Shown: one piece after another, positions 34,660 to 43,270 of the stretch
Layout: each line of letters begins with the position of its first letter
Numbering within the stretch: the first letter of the stretch is position 1
Assembly (NCBI GenBank): GCA_001971685.1
Contig: CP019326.1
Location: forward strand, 2,976,001-3,040,000
Length of the DNA: 64,000 nucleotides
Direction of reading: 5' to 3'
DNA from: Halomonas sp. 1513
GTDB taxonomy: Bacteria > Pseudomonadota > Gammaproteobacteria > Pseudomonadales > Halomonadaceae
Made by a program: the position numbers and the translations under genes
Notes under the pieces: generated by a model
Seen by the model: the letters and a program-made list of their open reading frames with translations, nothing else
Databases searched by the model: none
What the model was told of the DNA's origin: nothing

Positions 34660-35523
34660 ATGGCGTCACACCCCCCCAACGTCTCCGGCCACATCGTGGC
34701 CATTGGCGGTGCTGAGGACAAGACCTCAGAACTCGCCATCCTGCGGCGGGTTTTCGAGCTTGCGCCTGAAGAGAGCGATGAAGTCGCTATCATTGCCACG
34801 GCCAGCAGCATTCCTGAAGAACTCTTGCCCAGCTACGAAGCTGCCTTCTCTCGCCTGGGCGCAAGCCGGGTCCATGCGCTGGACATTCAAGATCGCCAGC
34901 AGGCCGCGGATGCCGATAATGTCCAGCTCATTCAACGTAGTGGCGTGATTTTCTTCACCGGCGGCGATCAGCTGCGCCTGACCACCGTATTTGGCGGCTC
35001 TCCCGCACTTCGCGCTATTCGCGAACGCTTGCGGGCTGGCGCAGTGGTCGCGGGGACCAGTGCCGGTGCCGCGGCCATGCCGAGCACCATGATCTACAAC
35101 GGTGCGGCGTCAGACGCCCTGCGCAAGGGTGGCGTCAACATGACCTTCGGCCTGGACTTCGTGCGCGGGATGATCATCGACAGCCACTTTCTCGAGCGAG
35201 GCCGGTTCACGCGCCTGATGCAGGTGGGGGCCAGCAACCCGGAACAGCTGGGTGTCGGCATTGGTGAGGATGCCGCCGTCATCATCCATCCCAACCGCAT
35301 CCTGGAAACGATCGGGCCCGGCCACGTCATCATCATCGATAGCCGGGACCTGGCGAGTTCCAATATAGCGGAGCTGGCCATGGACGAGCCGGTAGCCATC
35401 GAAAACATGATCTTGCACGCCATGGTCAGTGGCCATGGCTACGATGTCGATGCTCGGCGCTATCTCGTCGCCGACGAACTCGACGCCATCCTGGCAGGGA
35501 GCCATGGGAATGAACATACTTGA
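34660..35523 (+). CDS. cphB: Cyanophycinase
   Basis: Serine exopeptidase of 287 residues (family S51) that degrades cyanophycin, the poly-aspartate/arginine storage polymer, to beta-Asp-Arg dipeptides. The motifs are an opening HIVAIGGAEDKTS, VIFFTGGDQLRLT, the nucleophile GTSAGAAAM (about residues 132-140), MTFGLDFVRGMIIDSHFLERGRF with the catalytic-region His, and GIGEDAA. ATG at 34660; the ribosome site is weak. It overlaps the cphA start by 14 nt. The ATP-grasp gene is divergent. Together with cphA and iadA it forms a full make-and-recycle set. Confidence 0.94.
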   Translation: MASHPPNVSGHIVAIGGAEDKTSELAILRRVFELAPEESDEVAIIATASSIPEELLPSYEAAFSRLGASRVHALDIQDRQQAADADNVQLIQRSGVIFFTGGDQLRLTTVFGGSPALRAIRERLRAGAVVAGTSAGAAAMPSTMIYNGAASDALRKGGVNMTFGLDFVRGMIIDSHFLERGRFTRLMQVGASNPEQLGVGIGEDAAVIIHPNRILETIGPGHVIIIDSRDLASSNIAELAMDEPVAIENMILHAMVSGHGYDVDARRYLVADELDAILAGSHGNEHT

Positions 35524-38143
35524 TCATCGCGCTCTGCGTGGTCCGAATTACTACAGCCGCTATCCGGCAATCTTCATGCGGCTGGACATTGGCGAGCTCG
35601 AAGAGCGGCCCAGCGATACGGTCCCCGGCATCACTGCACGGGTCACAGAACTGCTGCCGACCCTATACGAACACCGCTGCTCGGTGGGGAGAGCCGGCGG
35701 CTTTCTGGAACGCCTCGAGCGGGGCACCTGGGCCGGGCACGTGGTCGAGCATGTGGCGATCGAGCTACAGAACCTGATCGGCTTTTCAGTGGGCTACGGC
35801 AAGACGGTGGACTCCTACGAAACCGGCGTCTACAACGTCGTCTATCGCTACCGGGACGAGGCCTGCGGTCTCGCGGCCGGCGTGGAGGCCGTCGACATCG
35901 TCGCCAGGCTCTTCAGTGGCGACGAGATCGATATCTCCTCCATCGTCAGCCGCCTGAAACAGGTGCGCGACGCGCATATGCTGGGGCCGTCCACGGCATC
36001 GATCGTGGACGCCGCGGTGCGCCGCGGCATTCCCTTTACGCGACTCGACCAGAACAGCAGCTATATCCAGCTGGGCCACGGCTGCCGCCAGCAGCGGATA
36101 CAGGCGACGGTGACATGCCGCACCAGCCTGATCAGCCACGGCATCGCCGACGACAAGTACTGGACCAAACAGGTGCTCGGCGAGGCCGGGATTCCCGTAC
36201 CGCACGGCCATACGTGCCACACCATCGATGAAGCCCTCGAGGCCGCTCTCGATATCGGCTATCCGGTTGTCGCCAAGCCGCTGGTGGGTAATCACGGCCG
36301 CGGCATCACCACCAACATCGCTGACGAAGCGGCGTTGCGAGAGGCGTTTCACATCGCCTCGCTGCAAAACGCATCGGTGGTGGTCGAGCGCTTCGTCAGT
36401 GGCGAGGACCATCGACTGCTGGTGATCAATGGCAAGCTGGTGGCCGCCGCCAGGCGACGCCCGGCACACGTGGTCGGCGACGGTAAGGCGACGCTGCAGG
36501 CGCTGATAGATAGGGAAAACCAGGACCCGCGTCGCGGCATCGGTCATGAGAACCTGCTGACGCGGATTCATCTGGACGAGCAGTCGCATCGGCTGATCGC
36601 CCAGCAGGGCCTGACCCTGGCGAGCATCATTGCCAAGGACGAGGTCATCTATCTGAAGTCCACGGCGAACCTGAGCACCGGGGGCACAGCGACGGATGTC
36701 ACCGCGGATCTGCATCCAGACGTGACGTACACCGCCGAGCGTATCGCCCGCCTGATCGGCCTCGACATCATCGGCATCGACCTGCTCGCCGAGACGCTGA
36801 CGGTGCCCCTGGAGGAGCAGTCTGCCGCGGTGGTCGAAGTCAACGCCGGCCCGGGGTTTCGCATGCATCTTTCCCCGACCCATGGCAGCGGCCAGGATAT
36901 CGGTCATCACGTCGTCGAGATGCTGTTTCCGGACAGCGAGGACAGCGGACGGATACCCATCGTCGCGGTCACCGGCACCAATGGCAAAACCACCACGGTG
37001 CGCCTGATCTCGCACCTGCTCCGCCAGGCAGGACGTAGTGTCGGCACGGCCTGCACCGGGGCCATCGAGATCGACAACCATGCCGTCATGCGGGGAGACT
37101 ACAGCGGGCCGCAGGCTGCCGCGACCGTCCTCCGCGAGCCCACCGTCGAGTATGCCGTGCTGGAAGTCGCGCGGGGCGGCATCATGCGTCGCGGACTGGG
37201 ATTCGATGAGTGCCAGGTGGGCGTCCTACTCAACATCGCCAGCGACCACCTGGGGGAAAACGACATCCATACCCTGGACGAGCTGGCACGCTGCAAGAGC
37301 GTGGTGATTGATGCGGTCCGCCCACAAGGGACGGCCGTGCTCAATGCCGATGATCCGCGGGTACTGGCGAGCAGGGAATGGGCCCGAGGCAAGGTAATCT
37401 ACTTTACCCTGGACCCGGACTCCGAGCCCGTAAGTCAGCATGTCCAGGCGCATGGGGTCGCCTTTACGGTCCACAACGAGTGCATCGTGATGCGCCAGGG
37501 CAATGTCGAAGCCAGCATCATTTCGGTGCTGGATACCCCTATTACCTTCGACGGCCATGCCCGCTTCAATATTGCCAATGCTCTGGCGGCCAGCGCCGCG
37601 GCCTATGCGCTGGGGCTCAATATTGCGGATATCCAGTTGGGCCTGCAGACCTTCCACCCGACGCCGGGGCAGAACCCGGGACGCACCAATTTCATCGACG
37701 CCGGCGACATAAAGGTGCTGATCGACTACGGCCACAACGTGCCGGCACTCGAAGCCCTGAGCGAGCTGGTGGGGCGCATCCCCGCGCAGCGGCGCATCTG
37801 CGTGGCCAGCGCGCCGGGTAACCGCCGCGACGAGGACCTGCATAGCATGGGGGCACAGTTGGCCAGCATGCATGACATCGTCTTGCTGTGTGAAACCGAC
37901 CCGCGCGGCCGCCCCGGCGGCGAAGTCGCCAGCCTGCTGCGCGCGGGTGCGGAGTCGGCCCCCGGCAGCTGCCACGTCGAGGTGGTGCTGGAGGAGCGTC
38001 ATGCCGTCGACAGGGCGTTTGATGAGGCGGGAGAGGGGGATCTGCTGGTGCTACTGATCGATGACATCAATACCGCCATCGAGCGCCTGCGGGCGCGGCG
38101 TTTTCTGCCCTCAAACGACATCTCAGCCAGCGAGTCACTATGA
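35510..38143 (+). CDS. cphA: Cyanophycin synthetase
   Basis: Enzyme of 877 residues that builds the Asp backbone and adds Arg side chains using ATP. The N-terminal domain has RALRGPNYYSRYPAIFMRLD and HVVEHVAIELQNL. The ATP-grasp domain (about 215-480) has VVAKPLVGNHGRGITTNI and VVEVNAGPGFRMH. The C-terminal Mur-ligase-like domain (about 485-870) has the P-loop VAVTGTNGKTTTVRL, HARFNIANALAA and DYGHN. The length is the usual CphA1 size. Start ATG at 35510 is 8 nt after GGGAG. Its stop overlaps iadA. Non-cyanobacterial producers usually carry this CphA1 type with cphB. Confidence 0.95.
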   Translation: MNILDHRALRGPNYYSRYPAIFMRLDIGELEERPSDTVPGITARVTELLPTLYEHRCSVGRAGGFLERLERGTWAGHVVEHVAIELQNLIGFSVGYGKTVDSYETGVYNVVYRYRDEACGLAAGVEAVDIVARLFSGDEIDISSIVSRLKQVRDAHMLGPSTASIVDAAVRRGIPFTRLDQNSSYIQLGHGCRQQRIQATVTCRTSLISHGIADDKYWTKQVLGEAGIPVPHGHTCHTIDEALEAALDIGYPVVAKPLVGNHGRGITTNIADEAALREAFHIASLQNASVVVERFVSGEDHRLLVINGKLVAAARRRPAHVVGDGKATLQALIDRENQDPRRGIGHENLLTRIHLDEQSHRLIAQQGLTLASIIAKDEVIYLKSTANLSTGGTATDVTADLHPDVTYTAERIARLIGLDIIGIDLLAETLTVPLEEQSAAVVEVNAGPGFRMHLSPTHGSGQDIGHHVVEMLFPDSEDSGRIPIVAVTGTNGKTTTVRLISHLLRQAGRSVGTACTGAIEIDNHAVMRGDYSGPQAAATVLREPTVEYAVLEVARGGIMRRGLGFDECQVGVLLNIASDHLGENDIHTLDELARCKSVVIDAVRPQGTAVLNADDPRVLASREWARGKVIYFTLDPDSEPVSQHVQAHGVAFTVHNECIVMRQGNVEASIISVLDTPITFDGHARFNIANALAASAAAYALGLNIADIQLGLQTFHPTPGQNPGRTNFIDAGDIKVLIDYGHNVPALEALSELVGRIPAQRRICVASAPGNRRDEDLHSMGAQLASMHDIVLLCETDPRGRPGGEVASLLRAGAESAPGSCHVEVVLEERHAVDRAFDEAGEGDLLVLLIDDINTAIERLRARRFLPSNDISASESL

Positions 38144-39309
38144 CCATCGGCGCACGGCAGCCCCCGCTCATGACGCTATTGCGCGTCGGAGCCATTTTTG
38201 CCCCCGAACGCCTCGAGGCGACCGACATGCTCATGGCGGGAGGCATCATCGTCGCCTTGGGCAACGACCTCGACGTTCCCAAGGGCTGGCCCGTCAGGGT
38301 GGTGGAAGCCCGTGAGCTGACTGCCGTTCCCGCCTTTATCGATCAGCATGTGCACGTCACCGGAGGCGGGGGCGAAGGCGGTTGCGGTACCCGCTGTCCG
38401 GAGATCACGGCGCACGACATCGCCGCAGTGGGCATTGGCACGGTGGTAGGTGTGCTTGGCACCGATGCCATCAGCCGCTCCCCGGCAGACCTGCTGGCCA
38501 AGGTCCGCGGTCTGGGTGCCGAAGGCATATCGGCCTTCATGTATACCGGCGCCTATCGTGTCCCCCCGCCGACGCTGACCGGCGACATTCAGCGCGACCT
38601 GGCCTGGATTCCTGAGGTCATTGGACTGGGCGAAATCGCCATTTCCGACCACCGCTCGAGCCAGCCGCGCCAGGATGAAATAGAGCGCATCGTCAGTGAT
38701 GCACGGGTTGGCGGCATGCTGGCTGGCAAGCGGGGCATCTGTCATTTCCATATTGGTGACGGCAAGCGCGGGCTCGAGCCCCTGCGCAGGCTACTCTGCG
38801 AGACCGAGATTCCCGCCGACCAGATCATTCCCACCCATGTGAACCGCCACCCTGCCCTGCTCGAGGAAGCCGCAGACTATGCGCTGGCGTTCGGCGCAAG
38901 CGTCGACGTCACCGCCTTTGAAGACGCTGGCGACGGCCTATCCGGATTTGCTGCGGTGTCTCGCCTGCTGGAACGGGGTGTACCGCCAGAGCAGATCACC
39001 ATGAGCTCCGACTGCAATGGCAGCCTACCGGAATTCGATGCCAAGGGGGCTTACCTGGGAATGAAGGTCGCCAGGAACACGGCGCTGATTGCGGATTGGC
39101 AGCGCCTCGTTCGCGAGGAGGTACTGCCTCTCGCCACGGCCTTGTGCCTGATTTCTACCAACGTGGCACGGGTACTTGGGTTGGACGCCAGCAAGGGCCG
39201 CCTGGCGAGTGGCTTCGACGCCGATGTGACACTACTCGACAGCGAACTTCATCCGCAGCAGACCTACGTGGCTGGACGCTGTGTCTATGACGTGAACCGC
39301 AAGCAGTAG
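38140..39309 (+). CDS. iadA: Isoaspartyl (beta-aspartyl) dipeptidase
   Basis: Metal-dependent amidohydrolase of 389 residues that cleaves beta-Asp dipeptides such as the beta-Asp-Arg released by cyanophycinase. Metal ligands are in IDQHVHVTGGGGEGG (about 67-81), HRS in ISDHRSSQP, CHFHIGDGKRG and PTHVNRH. The late SSDCNGSLPEFD carries the catalytic Asp. The position where E. coli IadA has its carboxylated bridging Lys (recalled as VKCAISDHRS) appears to be Glu (GEIAISDHRS). The start overlaps the cphA stop (ATGA), completing a cphB-cphA-iadA operon for synthesis and full recycling. Confidence 0.93.
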   Translation: MTIGARQPPLMTLLRVGAIFAPERLEATDMLMAGGIIVALGNDLDVPKGWPVRVVEARELTAVPAFIDQHVHVTGGGGEGGCGTRCPEITAHDIAAVGIGTVVGVLGTDAISRSPADLLAKVRGLGAEGISAFMYTGAYRVPPPTLTGDIQRDLAWIPEVIGLGEIAISDHRSSQPRQDEIERIVSDARVGGMLAGKRGICHFHIGDGKRGLEPLRRLLCETEIPADQIIPTHVNRHPALLEEAADYALAFGASVDVTAFEDAGDGLSGFAAVSRLLERGVPPEQITMSSDCNGSLPEFDAKGAYLGMKVARNTALIADWQRLVREEVLPLATALCLISTNVARVLGLDASKGRLASGFDADVTLLDSELHPQQTYVAGRCVYDVNRKQ

Positions 39310-39507
39310 CCGAGCCCCGCTGTACCTGGCGCGCATCCACTGCCCCGCTAGCACACCTTTCAAACGCGCCCCGTGCGCTCGGTGGATCGGTGCAGCGCAA
39401 ACGTCGGTTCTCGAACACACAGCGTCAGGGCAGCCCATGATTCTGGGGTCCCAATGACCAGAACCATGGACGTCATGCCCGCTACGCTGAACAACGGCGG
39501 CGGACGT

Positions 39508-40815
39508 CTATACGTAGAAGTCCAGCTCCTCCTGGGCTTTCAGCAGGTCCCGCATCTTGATGGGGTCGTCACCGAAGAAGAAGACCAGTCCCCAATGGGT
39601 GCCGAAGGCCGAGCGGTCGGGCACCGTCTCTTCTGTCGGGGCAACCAATTCGTGTGACTCGAAATAGGGGTGGTCAACGCACTCCGAGGGCATTTCCAAC
39701 TTGCTGACGACGCGACGCCGCGGATAGACACCGAAGCAACCTGCGTAGCCCTTCGCATCGACCACTTCGCGGGGGAAGAATGCGGCCACTTCTTCTTTGG
39801 TACTCTTCGGATCGAACACCAGCATTGACGCCTGGTAGGCGTTGAATCCGTAGGCTTTCTCGATCAACTCGAAAGCCTTGAAGCCAGGTGGGCGATAAGC
39901 GACTTCCCCAAAGTACATCTCGCCGTCTGCAGTAACGAAGTATTCGGGGTGAATCAAGCCGAACTTAATGTCGAAGGTTTTGATCAGCAACTCGATCTGC
40001 TTGGTGATCGCGTTGCGCCAGCTTTCGAGCTCTTCGGTAGCGGGTACGAATACTGAATAGCCCAGAGTGACGTATTCTGAAATATTCAGAAACTGTATTT
40101 TACCATCATGTATCCAAGCCTCGACGGCAAACTCCCAGCCGCTCAGGTGGCTTTCCATCAGCAGAGGATATTCTTCGTCTGGTATATTTTCGATTTCTTC
40201 GATCTTGCGGATCATCCGGTGGCCGAGGCAGCCCGCCTTGTCGAATGCCTTGACGTGAATCGGGTCGTCCGGGTCACCGTCGAGCTTGAGCAGCGTCTGG
40301 TTGACACGTTTCATGAAACGAATAATGTCTTCTTTTTCATGCGCCTCTTCGAAAATCCCGACGCGAATACCGCCTAGCTGGGCACGCCGCTTCATCAAAG
40401 CCTTGTCGCGGAATAGAATCGACTGCCCGTACATGCGAGGGCTATCAAGCAGGACCGAGTTGATCGCACCCGACCACTCGACGGTTTCCTCGAAAAGCGG
40501 AATGGCTACATCGACGCCTTCTGCCTTGAGAATTTCAGCAATCTCCAGGGAGCGATCATTCAAACGAATAAAGTCCCACTTGATATAAGGTATCTTGTTT
40601 GCAGTACAGAAATCCTCAGCCCAGTCGGGGGCAACAACGACGTAGCGGCGATCAAATTTCTGTGCGGCCTTTATCGCATTAACGCTCCAGCCAAGCAGGG
40701 CGATATAGCCTTTGTTTGGATCCTTGGGAGTCTCGGTGCCTTTCACCGAATCCAATTCGGGATCACGCCAGGCCGCTACGGCTTCGGGCAATTGCTTTTC
40801 TGATGCTATCGACAT
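39508..40815 (-). CDS. ATP-grasp ligase, second copy flanking the cyanophycin operon
   Basis: ATP-grasp superfamily protein of 435 residues, not closely alike in detail to the one at 33010-34311. The N-terminal part has KGYIALLGWSVNAIKAAQKFDRRYVVVAP. A central lysine-containing stretch (TLLKLDGDPDDPIHVKAFDKAG) is followed by LMESHLSGWEFAVEAWIHDG, GLIHPEYFVTADGEMYFGEVAYRPPG, and PHYFESHEL-like end. The EVAYRPPG block corresponds to the acidic metal-binding end of the fold. It is convergent with iadA. It starts with ATG; the ribosome site is GAGGAGAA. The substrate is unknown. It may be unrelated to cyanophycin, but two ATP-grasp enzymes bracketing the locus is notable. Confidence 0.8.
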   Translation of the reverse strand: MSIASEKQLPEAVAAWRDPELDSVKGTETPKDPNKGYIALLGWSVNAIKAAQKFDRRYVVVAPDWAEDFCTANKIPYIKWDFIRLNDRSLEIAEILKAEGVDVAIPLFEETVEWSGAINSVLLDSPRMYGQSILFRDKALMKRRAQLGGIRVGIFEEAHEKEDIIRFMKRVNQTLLKLDGDPDDPIHVKAFDKAGCLGHRMIRKIEEIENIPDEEYPLLMESHLSGWEFAVEAWIHDGKIQFLNISEYVTLGYSVFVPATEELESWRNAITKQIELLIKTFDIKFGLIHPEYFVTADGEMYFGEVAYRPPGFKAFELIEKAYGFNAYQASMLVFDPKSTKEEVAAFFPREVVDAKGYAGCFGVYPRRRVVSKLEMPSECVDHPYFESHELVAPTEETVPDRSAFGTHWGLVFFFGDDPIKMRDLLKAQEELDFYV

Positions 40816-41138
40816 TCGATGTTCTCCTCGCCGTCTAACCCACTCTGACTGCTACAACAGTAAAACTGTACTAGGTTAACTAGGCATTTAGTCGGTGTCG
40901 TTAACAGGAAATGGAGCAACCGAACGCAGGTCACTCCAACTAACCCACCACCTTCAATATAGACGGCCTGATTACGAATTGAAACGAAAGCCCCGCAATC
41001 GGGGCAATTTGATCCAGGCAAAAACGCTGTGCAGCAACACTGAGCCCAACGTCCTATTCAGCGGTGCCGCATGGAGAAAGCGCCCATTATCAAGCAGATA
41101 GGCCCCCAAAGAACACCGAACCATTGTTAGGATAAGGC
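40816..41138. other. Intergenic region upstream of the second ATP-grasp gene
   Basis: No gene seen. It contains promoter sequence for the ATP-grasp gene to the left and a terminator for the three-gene operon to the right (separate entry). Confidence 0.5.
40981..41005 (-). terminator. Terminator downstream of the DUF3618 operon
   Basis: 6-bp stem GCCCCG / CGGGGC with loop ATTG, followed on the minus strand by TTTCGTTTC. About 130 nt after the last stop of the 42876-41139 operon. Confidence 0.65.
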
Positions 41139-41822
41139 TTATTCTGACCGCACCGATTCCCGAACCTCATGGTACTTGCTGGCGGCGTTGGACTTCGCGG
41201 CATCGACGCTGCGATCCCTCGCTTCGCCGAGCATGTTGTCCTCGGTCTCGGTCGGCGGCACCAGAGCGCCCAGGGCGGCGCCAATGGCGATGCCAAGGCT
41301 GCCCGCGATCAGCGGTTGGTCGCGATAGAACTGCACAAGACATTCCCGAGCATTCTGCATCGATTCGTTAACATTCGCAGTTGCATCATGTATACGATCG
41401 CTCGCTGCGGCTGCCTTGTCCTGTGATTTGGCGGCGGTATCACCAAGAGTGGCCTTGAAGCTATGCCCTTCCTTGTCTGTACTCGTCGCGCCTTTGTCAT
41501 GTGAAGGCGGCATACCAGTATTGCCGGAGGACATTATCATCCACGAGATGCCAACACTGGTGAGGATCAACGGCATCGGATGATTTTTTACCTGGGCGCC
41601 CAGGTTGCGGCCAAACTCCCCGCCGTGTTCACGTGCCATGCCGAGCGCCTGGTCGATGAGTTCGCCGGGAGACAGCCGATCAGACAGCTCGCTCGCTGTT
41701 CTGCCGAGACGGGCGCGCGCCTGATCGACCTCACGCTCCAGCTGCTCCGGGCTTTTCGTTCCGTCATGTTGATCGTCACCATGGCGGAGATCATCGCTGT
41801 AGTTATCGGTAGCGTTGCTCAT
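41139..41822 (-). CDS. DUF3618-domain membrane protein
   Basis: Protein of 227 residues. The DUF3618 segment SPEQLEREVDQARARLGRTASELSDRLSPGELIDQAL spans about residues 24-60. A hydrophobic segment is near VKNHPMPLILTSVGISWMIM (about 78-97), and a second near PLIAGSLGIAIGAALGALVP (about 170-190) follows a Lys/Asp/Ala-rich linker. Such proteins are encoded with small phage-holin-like membrane proteins in stress operons. The ATG overlaps the upstream stop (ATGA). Last gene of a three-gene operon. Role unknown; likely envelope or osmotic stress. Confidence 0.8.
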   Translation of the reverse strand: MSNATDNYSDDLRHGDDQHDGTKSPEQLEREVDQARARLGRTASELSDRLSPGELIDQALGMAREHGGEFGRNLGAQVKNHPMPLILTSVGISWMIMSSGNTGMPPSHDKGATSTDKEGHSFKATLGDTAAKSQDKAAAASDRIHDATANVNESMQNARECLVQFYRDQPLIAGSLGIAIGAALGALVPPTETEDNMLGEARDRSVDAAKSNAASKYHEVRESVRSE

Positions 41823-42247
41823 CGGATTGACCTCTTCAATGTTTCTTTATCTTTGTTCGTGGACGCCAGCGTGCGATCCGGCACCATCGCGTTGGCACTG
41901 ATTTTTTTCTTGGCCGAGCTGACCATCAGGAAGCCGACCAGGAGCGCTGCCGCGCCGACGATCAACGCTGCGAGCCATGGATCCAGGACGTTGCTGAGCC
42001 CGTGTACCGCGCTGATAAGCAGGACGACGATCCCCGCCATAGCGATGGCTGCGCCCGTGGCAATCGCACCAACTGCTTTTTTCACTTCCGAGACGGATTC
42101 CCGAGCTTCAGATTTCGCCAGCGAGATCTCTTTGCCGACCAACGTGGATACGTCCGTCGATAGGTTGCGGATCAGATCGGCAATCGATTCAGTACCGTTG
42201 TTGCGGCTCGCCGGGGCACCGTGCGCCGTTTTGTGTTCCTGATTCAT
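41819..42247 (-). CDS. Phage-holin-family (DUF1469-like) membrane protein
   Basis: Protein of 142 residues. The N-terminal half has SIADLIRNLSTDVSTLVGKEISLAKSEARESVSE, typical of the Phage_holin_3_6/DUF1469 group found outside phages. Two transmembrane helices follow (AIATGAAIAMAGIVVLLISAVHGL and PWLAALIVGAAALLVGFLMV). It is the middle gene of the operon, overlapping both neighbours by 4 nt. The name reflects membership of a domain family, not a lytic role. Confidence 0.85.
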   Translation of the reverse strand: MNQEHKTAHGAPASRNNGTESIADLIRNLSTDVSTLVGKEISLAKSEARESVSEVKKAVGAIATGAAIAMAGIVVLLISAVHGLSNVLDPWLAALIVGAAALLVGFLMVSSAKKKISANAMVPDRTLASTNKDKETLKRSIR

Positions 42248-42876
42248 AGGACGTCCCTCTCATCACCACTGCGCGAGACAGTCGATGTACTGTCCATCGC
42301 CGGCTTGTCATGCATACGCCGTTGCCCCGGCGTACTGATCGAAGCGTCATCCTGAGAGATGCTGTCGCTACGGTATGCCTGGGTGCTGTATGCGTATTCA
42401 TCTTGGGAAGTGTCGTCGTTGCCGCTGATGTCGTCATCATCGTGGTCGCGCTCGGCACTCGCCTTGAAGAACCGCGACAAGCCGAATCCGACTGCAATGC
42501 TTCCGAGCATATACAGCGCGGGATTATCTCGCGCCAGCCGCTTGGCGTCGTTAGCCAGTTCATCGACGCTACGGCTTTCGAGCTGTCCTGCTGCGTTGGC
42601 TAGGTTGCTGCTCAACTCACGCGCAAAGCGCGCCAAGCCATCACGGTCTTTGTCGTCGAGACTCGAAGCCGCTGCATCAATGGCATCCGACAAAGCATCT
42701 GCCTCATCTGCGAGCCGGTGCTGCCCCGCTTGGGCCTTCTCTCGTGCTTCGTCGCCTGCTTCGCGCTTCGCTTCTCGGGCGACTTCTTCGATCTTCTGAG
42801 TCGGTGATTCGTTATCGGCCTCATCGCCTATGCCGCCCGCGTTGTCGAGATCGTGGCCTCGATTCGATGATGTCAT
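42244..42876 (-). CDS. Hypothetical membrane-anchored stress protein
   Basis: Protein of 210 residues and first gene of the operon. A charged, helical N-terminal half (KIEEVAREAKREAGDEAREKAQAGQHRLADEADALSDAIDAAA) is followed by LARFARELSSNLANAAGQLESRSVDELANDAKRLARDNPALYMLGSIAVGFGLSRF, with one membrane segment at about 125-145, then a disordered acidic tail. Similar proteins are labelled nutrient-deprivation-induced in other genera. Its order with a holin-like and a DUF3618 protein is a recurring arrangement. Confidence 0.7.
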   Translation of the reverse strand: MTSSNRGHDLDNAGGIGDEADNESPTQKIEEVAREAKREAGDEAREKAQAGQHRLADEADALSDAIDAAASSLDDKDRDGLARFARELSSNLANAAGQLESRSVDELANDAKRLARDNPALYMLGSIAVGFGLSRFFKASAERDHDDDDISGNDDTSQDEYAYSTQAYRSDSISQDDASISTPGQRRMHDKPAMDSTSTVSRSGDERDVL

Positions 42877-43270
42877 TACACACTCCTGAGCATTCAGTCG
42901 AATGCACGCTCTAGATGAATTTTAGACTCACTGGCAACAAAAGAGCCCATCAACTGAGCTTTCCAAAGTATCTAGACACGGTCTGTGCGCTAACAAACGC
43001 CGTGCGGACATTCCCAGCAGCTACGGTTCGACTGACAGCCGTCCAACGTTTCGGTGATACGAGCCGCAGATCAACGGCGCCGCCCTAAGCCAGGCGGAAA
43101 AAATCACGACGTGTCGCCCCACTAAGTGAAAAGCCGCTCTGAGAGCTTTGGAAGGTTAGGTATCGCGCAAGCGTTCGCTATCGCACGGACGCTTCTTTTA
43201 AGTGACGTGACAATCGATGTGCATCAGCGGCTCAAGCGGCTCCCCATTCCCCACTTCCCGGAGAATAACC
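42877..43270. other. Divergent intergenic region between the stress operon and katE
   Basis: No gene seen. It must contain the promoters of both sides. I could not pick a sure -35/-10 pair. Confidence 0.5.

Noticed and set aside
33010..40815. Treating the cyanophycin locus as a RiPP or non-ribosomal peptide cluster
   Set aside because: cphA, cphB and iadA are complete and diagnostic for cyanophycin metabolism, and no precursor peptide is present.
41819..42247. Prophage signal from the holin-family protein
   Set aside because: No other phage genes nearby; this domain family is common in ordinary stress operons.
43217..43270. ATG at 43217 as katE start
   Set aside because: No ribosome site; the GTG at 43271 has a well-spaced CGGAG.
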